Assembly (NCBI GenBank): GCA_937884485.1
Contig: CALGCG010000116.1
Location: forward strand, 1-10,383
Reading direction: 5' to 3'
Length of the DNA: 10,383 nucleotides
Source: an uncultured Bacteroidales bacterium
Lineage (GTDB): Bacteria; Bacteroidota; Bacteroidia; Bacteroidales; P3
Shown here: piece by piece, positions 8,568 through 10,383 of the stretch
Layout: each line of letters opens with the position of its first letter
Numbering within the stretch: position 1 is the first letter of the stretch
Notes under the pieces: generated by a model
Databases searched by the model: none
Seen by the model: only the letters and a program-made list of their open reading frames with translations
What the model was told of the DNA's origin: nothing
Translations under genes and position numbers: made by a program

Positions 8568-8579
8568 TCGACGTTATAA

Positions 8580-9512
8580 TTATTTCATCTTCAGCAGCGC
8601 CGCGGCGCCGAGGATGGCCACCTCGTTGGCCTTCAGCTCGCTCATGCGGATGGTGCAGGAGCCCTGGAAGATATTGAGCAGGTACTTGTCGAAGGCCTCG
8701 CGCAGGGGCTTCAGCAACGGCTCGCCCACCTGGGCGGGACCACCCATGAGGAAGATGGCCTCGGGAGCCGAGAAGGTGACGGCGTTGGCCATGGCCAGAC
8801 CCAGCTGGTCGCCCACGGTGGCCCAGGTCTTCAGGGCCACGGGGTCGCCCTGGTGCGCCAGTTCGCCGATCATCTTGCTCGTGATGTCGGGCGTCACCTC
8901 GCAACCCTTCAGCTCGCAGTAGGTCTGCACGATGCCGCGGGCCGAGGTGTAGGTCTCCAGGCAACCCTCGCGGCCGCAGGTGCACTTGCGCCCGTGCTGG
9001 TAGAGGATGGCGTGGCCCAGCTCGCCGGCGGCGCCGGTACTGCCGTGCACCAGGCGGCCGTCGATGACGATACCGCTGCCCACACCCGTGCCGAGGGTGA
9101 ACATGATGAAATGCTTCATGCCGCGCGCGCCGCCGTAGACATACTCGCCATAGGCCGCCGCGTTGGCGTCGTTGCTCAGCACCACGGGCACATCCTTCCA
9201 CTTGTGGATCTCCTTGCCGAAGTCCAGCACGCCCTTCATCGTCAGGTTCGGCGCGTTGTCCACGCAGCCGGTGTAGAAGTTGCCGTTCGGGGCGCCCACG
9301 CCGATGCCTTCCAGGTGCACCGCCTGCCCGTCGATGGCGCGCTGCGCCTCCAGCATCTCGTCCACCACCTTCATCATGTCCTTGATGTAGGGTTCGAACT
9401 GCGTGTAGACGTTCGTCGGCAGGTTGCGACGCTGCACGATGTTTCCGTTTTCGGTCACCAGACCCAGGTCGGTGTTGGTGCCGCCCATGTCAACTCCAAT
9501 AGAATATTTCAT
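8580..9512 (-). CDS. ROK-family sugar kinase (glucokinase/mannokinase-like)
   Basis: 310 residues from the ATG at 9512, the usual ROK length. The N-terminal phosphate-binding loop is GVDMGGTNTDLGLV (6-19). The sugar-binding and catalytic-base segment is LSNDANAAAYGE with D115. A second ATP-binding segment GTGVGSGIVIDG lies at 141-152. The zinc site is complete: H167 of GELGH, and C177, C179 and C184 of CTCGREGCLE. There is no N-terminal helix-turn-helix, so it is a kinase and not a ROK repressor. It would phosphorylate a hexose in the cytoplasm using ATP. First in an operon with a GH92 alpha-mannosidase, mannose is a likely substrate, but glucose, fructose or N-acetyl-hexosamines cannot be excluded. 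An upstream in-frame ATG at 9605 is rejected because that extension would translate through the promoter and the preceding terminator. The gene has its own strong promoter about 34 bases upstream. Confidence 0.94.
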   Translation of the reverse strand: MKYSIGVDMGGTNTDLGLVTENGNIVQRRNLPTNVYTQFEPYIKDMMKVVDEMLEAQRAIDGQAVHLEGIGVGAPNGNFYTGCVDNAPNLTMKGVLDFGKEIHKWKDVPVVLSNDANAAAYGEYVYGGARGMKHFIMFTLGTGVGSGIVIDGRLVHGSTGAAGELGHAILYQHGRKCTCGREGCLETYTSARGIVQTYCELKGCEVTPDITSKMIGELAHQGDPVALKTWATVGDQLGLAMANAVTFSAPEAIFLMGGPAQVGEPLLKPLREAFDKYLLNIFQGSCTIRMSELKANEVAILGAAALLKMK

Positions 9513-9545
9513 ATCTGACTCTTTTTTTATTACAATTTTAAAATG

Positions 9546-9577
9546 CAAAAATACACACATTTCGCGACATGGGCAAA
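9546..9577 (-). promoter_or_regulatory. Bacteroidota-type promoter of the ROK-GH92 operon
   Basis: On the minus strand a -33 TTTG (9577-9574) is followed after exactly 20 bases by TATTTTTG (9553-9546), a perfect match to the TAnnTTTG -7 element of Bacteroidota primary sigma promoters. Transcription would start near 9540, giving a leader of roughly 28 bases that is A-rich before the ATG at 9512. The -33 box is the end of the T-tract of the preceding terminator. Confidence 0.82.
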
Positions 9578-9606
9578 AAAAAGTTGCCTCCTTGACAGGA
9601 GGCAAC
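9575..9606 (-). terminator. Intrinsic terminator of the outer-membrane barrel gene
   Basis: A perfect 10-bp stem (GTTGCCTCCT at 9583-9592 on the plus strand, pairing with 9597-9606) with a TGAC loop is followed on the minus strand by eight T (9582-9575). It starts 25 bases after the stop codon of the beta-barrel gene at 9632, so it ends that transcript. The other strand has no T-run after the hairpin, so the terminator acts in one direction only. Its T-tract overlaps the -33 box of the ROK kinase promoter. Confidence 0.88.
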
Positions 9607-9631
9607 CATAATATGCTGAATAATCAGTGTC

Positions 9632-10105
9632 TTAGAAACGGTAGCGGATACCGAGAGCGATGTCACCCCAGTGGAAATCGGCATCGGGGATGAGCCAGAA
9701 GTTGGGGCGGATGTCGAGCGACAGCTGGATGGGGATGGCGTCGAAGTTGTATTCAACACCGGCCTGGCCAACGAGGGCGAGGGCGAAGTCAGTGTCATGA
9801 TCTTTGTAGCCGCTTTCCCAGCTCCACATGGCGAGGCGGGCACCGAGACCGGCATACCAGCCGAAGCCGCTTCCGATCTCACCGGTCCACTGGTAGACAC
9901 CGGCCAGGCTGAAGCCCGTATAGTGGTCGCCGCTGTTCCAACCGAGGTCGGTCTCAAGACGCTGACCCATGAAGCCCCACTGGGCAGAAAGTTCGGCACC
10001 ATAACCCTGACCGCCGCCAACGCGGACACCGAGGGTCTGAATCTGTGCGCTGGCCACAGTGCTCATAGCAAAAACGGCCACGATAGCAATAAATAATTTC
10101 TTCAT
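9632..10105 (-). CDS. Small outer-membrane beta-barrel protein
   Basis: 157 residues. A Sec signal peptide (MKKLFIAIVAVFAMSTVASA) has a likely cleavage A20|Q21. The mature part of about 137 residues is a run of amphipathic strands rich in alternating Gly and aromatic residues (GVRVGGGQGYGAELSAQWGF, FGWYAGLGARLAMWSW, ALALVGQAGVEYNF). It ends in RYRF, a C-terminal aromatic strand of the kind recognised by the BAM machinery. Length and pattern fit an eight-stranded barrel of the general OmpW/OmpX/porin-like type common in Bacteroidota. No enzymatic residues or ligand-binding motif can be named. It forms a single-gene transcript with its own promoter and an intrinsic terminator, separate from the sugar operon downstream. 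The class is fairly secure; the function is unknown. Confidence 0.87.
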   Translation of the reverse strand: MKKLFIAIVAVFAMSTVASAQIQTLGVRVGGGQGYGAELSAQWGFMGQRLETDLGWNSGDHYTGFSLAGVYQWTGEIGSGFGWYAGLGARLAMWSWESGYKDHDTDFALALVGQAGVEYNFDAIPIQLSLDIRPNFWLIPDADFHWGDIALGIRYRF

Positions 10106-10168
10106 TTTGTGTTGATTTTTAATGTGTTATTAATTTTTTTCCCTAAAAGATTTTATTCTTTTACAATG

Positions 10169-10176
10169 CAAAAATA
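10169..10176 (-). promoter_or_regulatory. -7 element of the beta-barrel gene promoter
   Basis: The minus strand reads TATTTTTGCATT, a perfect TAnnTTTG -7 box and identical over 12 bases to the -7 region of the ROK kinase promoter. At the expected -33 distance there is only a poor T-rich match, not TTTG. The implied leader is about 55-60 bases, AT-rich and without a Shine-Dalgarno sequence, ending in an A-rich stretch before the ATG at 10105. Confidence 0.65.
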
Positions 10177-10244
10177 ACAAAATTTTTTAAAACAGAAGAA
10201 AAAAAATTCTTTTTTAACATTTTCAAGCCTTTGCAGCCACCCGT

Positions 10245-10317
10245 AAACCACTGCCCTCCGTCCCCTCCTCTCCCCGCCCCCGCCTCGCCCCTGATTCGCC
10301 CCTTGTTCGGCCCTTCC
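10245..10317. repeat. C-rich tract resolving into 11-bp-period units
   Basis: The plus strand from about 10251 to 10284 is nearly all C with scattered T and G. From 10285 it resolves into 11-base units starting at 10285, 10296 and 10307 (TCGCCCCTGAT, then two variants with the same TCGSCCC start). On the minus strand these are G-runs in the sense of the beta-barrel gene, mirroring the G-tract array at the left edge. The 11-base phase continues without a break into the TATATA array. No gene is visible between 10106 and the window end. Confidence 0.65.
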
Positions 10318-10383
10318 TATATACTTCCTATATAGTTCTTATATAGTTCCTATATACGGTATATAAGAACTATATAAGAACTA
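10318..10383. repeat. TATATA 11-bp tandem array forming a large inverted repeat
   Basis: Direct 11-base units of the form TATATAGTTCY start at 10318, 10329, 10340 and (truncated) 10351. After a turn at 10357-10359 the complementary unit TATATAAGAAC follows at 10360 and 10371 and runs off the window. Positions 10333-10357 pair with 10359-10383 in 24 of 25 positions (mismatch 10350/10366), centred on 10358, so the array is also a near-perfect palindrome of at least 51 bases. A hairpin or cruciform is possible. With no T-tract visible it cannot be called a terminator, and the right boundary lies outside the window. Confidence 0.85.

Noticed and set aside
8493..8571. ATTCGA at 8493-8498 and 8566-8571 as a target-site duplication around the GC-rich element
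   Set aside because: A six-base match at this distance can occur by chance, and removing the intervening 73 bases would not leave a sensible signal peptide.
6666..8579. Open frame of 637 codons on the plus strand opposite GH92
   Set aside because: Antisense shadow of a well-supported GH92 gene; Val, Ala and Gly-rich with no domain.
9513..9605. N-terminal extension of the ROK kinase to an ATG at 9605
   Set aside because: The segment contains the perfect promoter and the preceding terminator hairpin. The family normally starts just before the GVDMGGT loop.
9671..10096. Open frame of 141 codons on the plus strand opposite the beta-barrel gene
   Set aside because: The minus-strand frame has a signal peptide, barrel pattern, promoter and terminator; this one has none.

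Overview
The window looks like chromosomal DNA from a member of the Bacteroidales (phylum Bacteroidota) with fairly GC-rich coding sequence. The signs are: perfect Bacteroidota-type -7 promoter boxes (TATTTTTG, matching TAnnTTTG) in AT-rich leaders without Shine-Dalgarno sites, several lipoproteins, a TamB protein of the Bacteroidota type, and a GH92 mannosidase. The family or genus cannot be fixed from sequence alone.

Layout. Positions 1-217 are non-coding and begin with a G-tract array of 11-bp period. A plus-strand pair follows: tamB (218-4621), an inner-membrane-anchored envelope protein of about 1,467 residues, and a phosphodiester glycosidase (NAGPA/DUF2233) lipoprotein (4618-5472) that overlaps it by four bases (ATGA). 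Converging on this pair is a minus-strand operon, in transcription order: a ROK-family sugar kinase (9512-8580), a GH92 alpha-mannosidase lipoprotein with a C-terminal discoidin-like domain (8567-5688), and a 72-residue cysteine-rich lipoprotein (5685-5467). The last gene overlaps the 3' end of the glycosidase gene by six bases. Upstream of the kinase, also on the minus strand, a small outer-membrane beta-barrel gene (10105-9632) has its own promoter and an intrinsic terminator. From about 10245 to the right edge, a C-rich tract turns into an 11-bp TATATA-containing tandem array that inverts into a near-perfect palindrome.

How the genes fit together. The minus-strand operon reads as a small mannose-salvage unit: GH92 would release mannose from alpha-mannosidic glycans outside the cytoplasm, and the ROK kinase would phosphorylate the sugar in the cytoplasm. 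The neighbouring NAGPA-family lipoprotein belongs to the family whose animal member removes GlcNAc from GlcNAc-phospho-mannose, so a joint role on decorated mannose glycans is possible but only inferred. TamB and the beta-barrel protein are envelope genes.

No phage, CRISPR, transposase or wholly new multi-gene system is visible. The most unusual signals are: the 11-bp-period arrays at both edges, with G-rich strands in the same sense as the downstream genes; a GC-rich palindromic element translated in frame within the signal peptide of the GH92 enzyme; a terminator whose U-tract doubles as the -33 box of the next promoter; and the uncharacterised Cys-rich lipoprotein.
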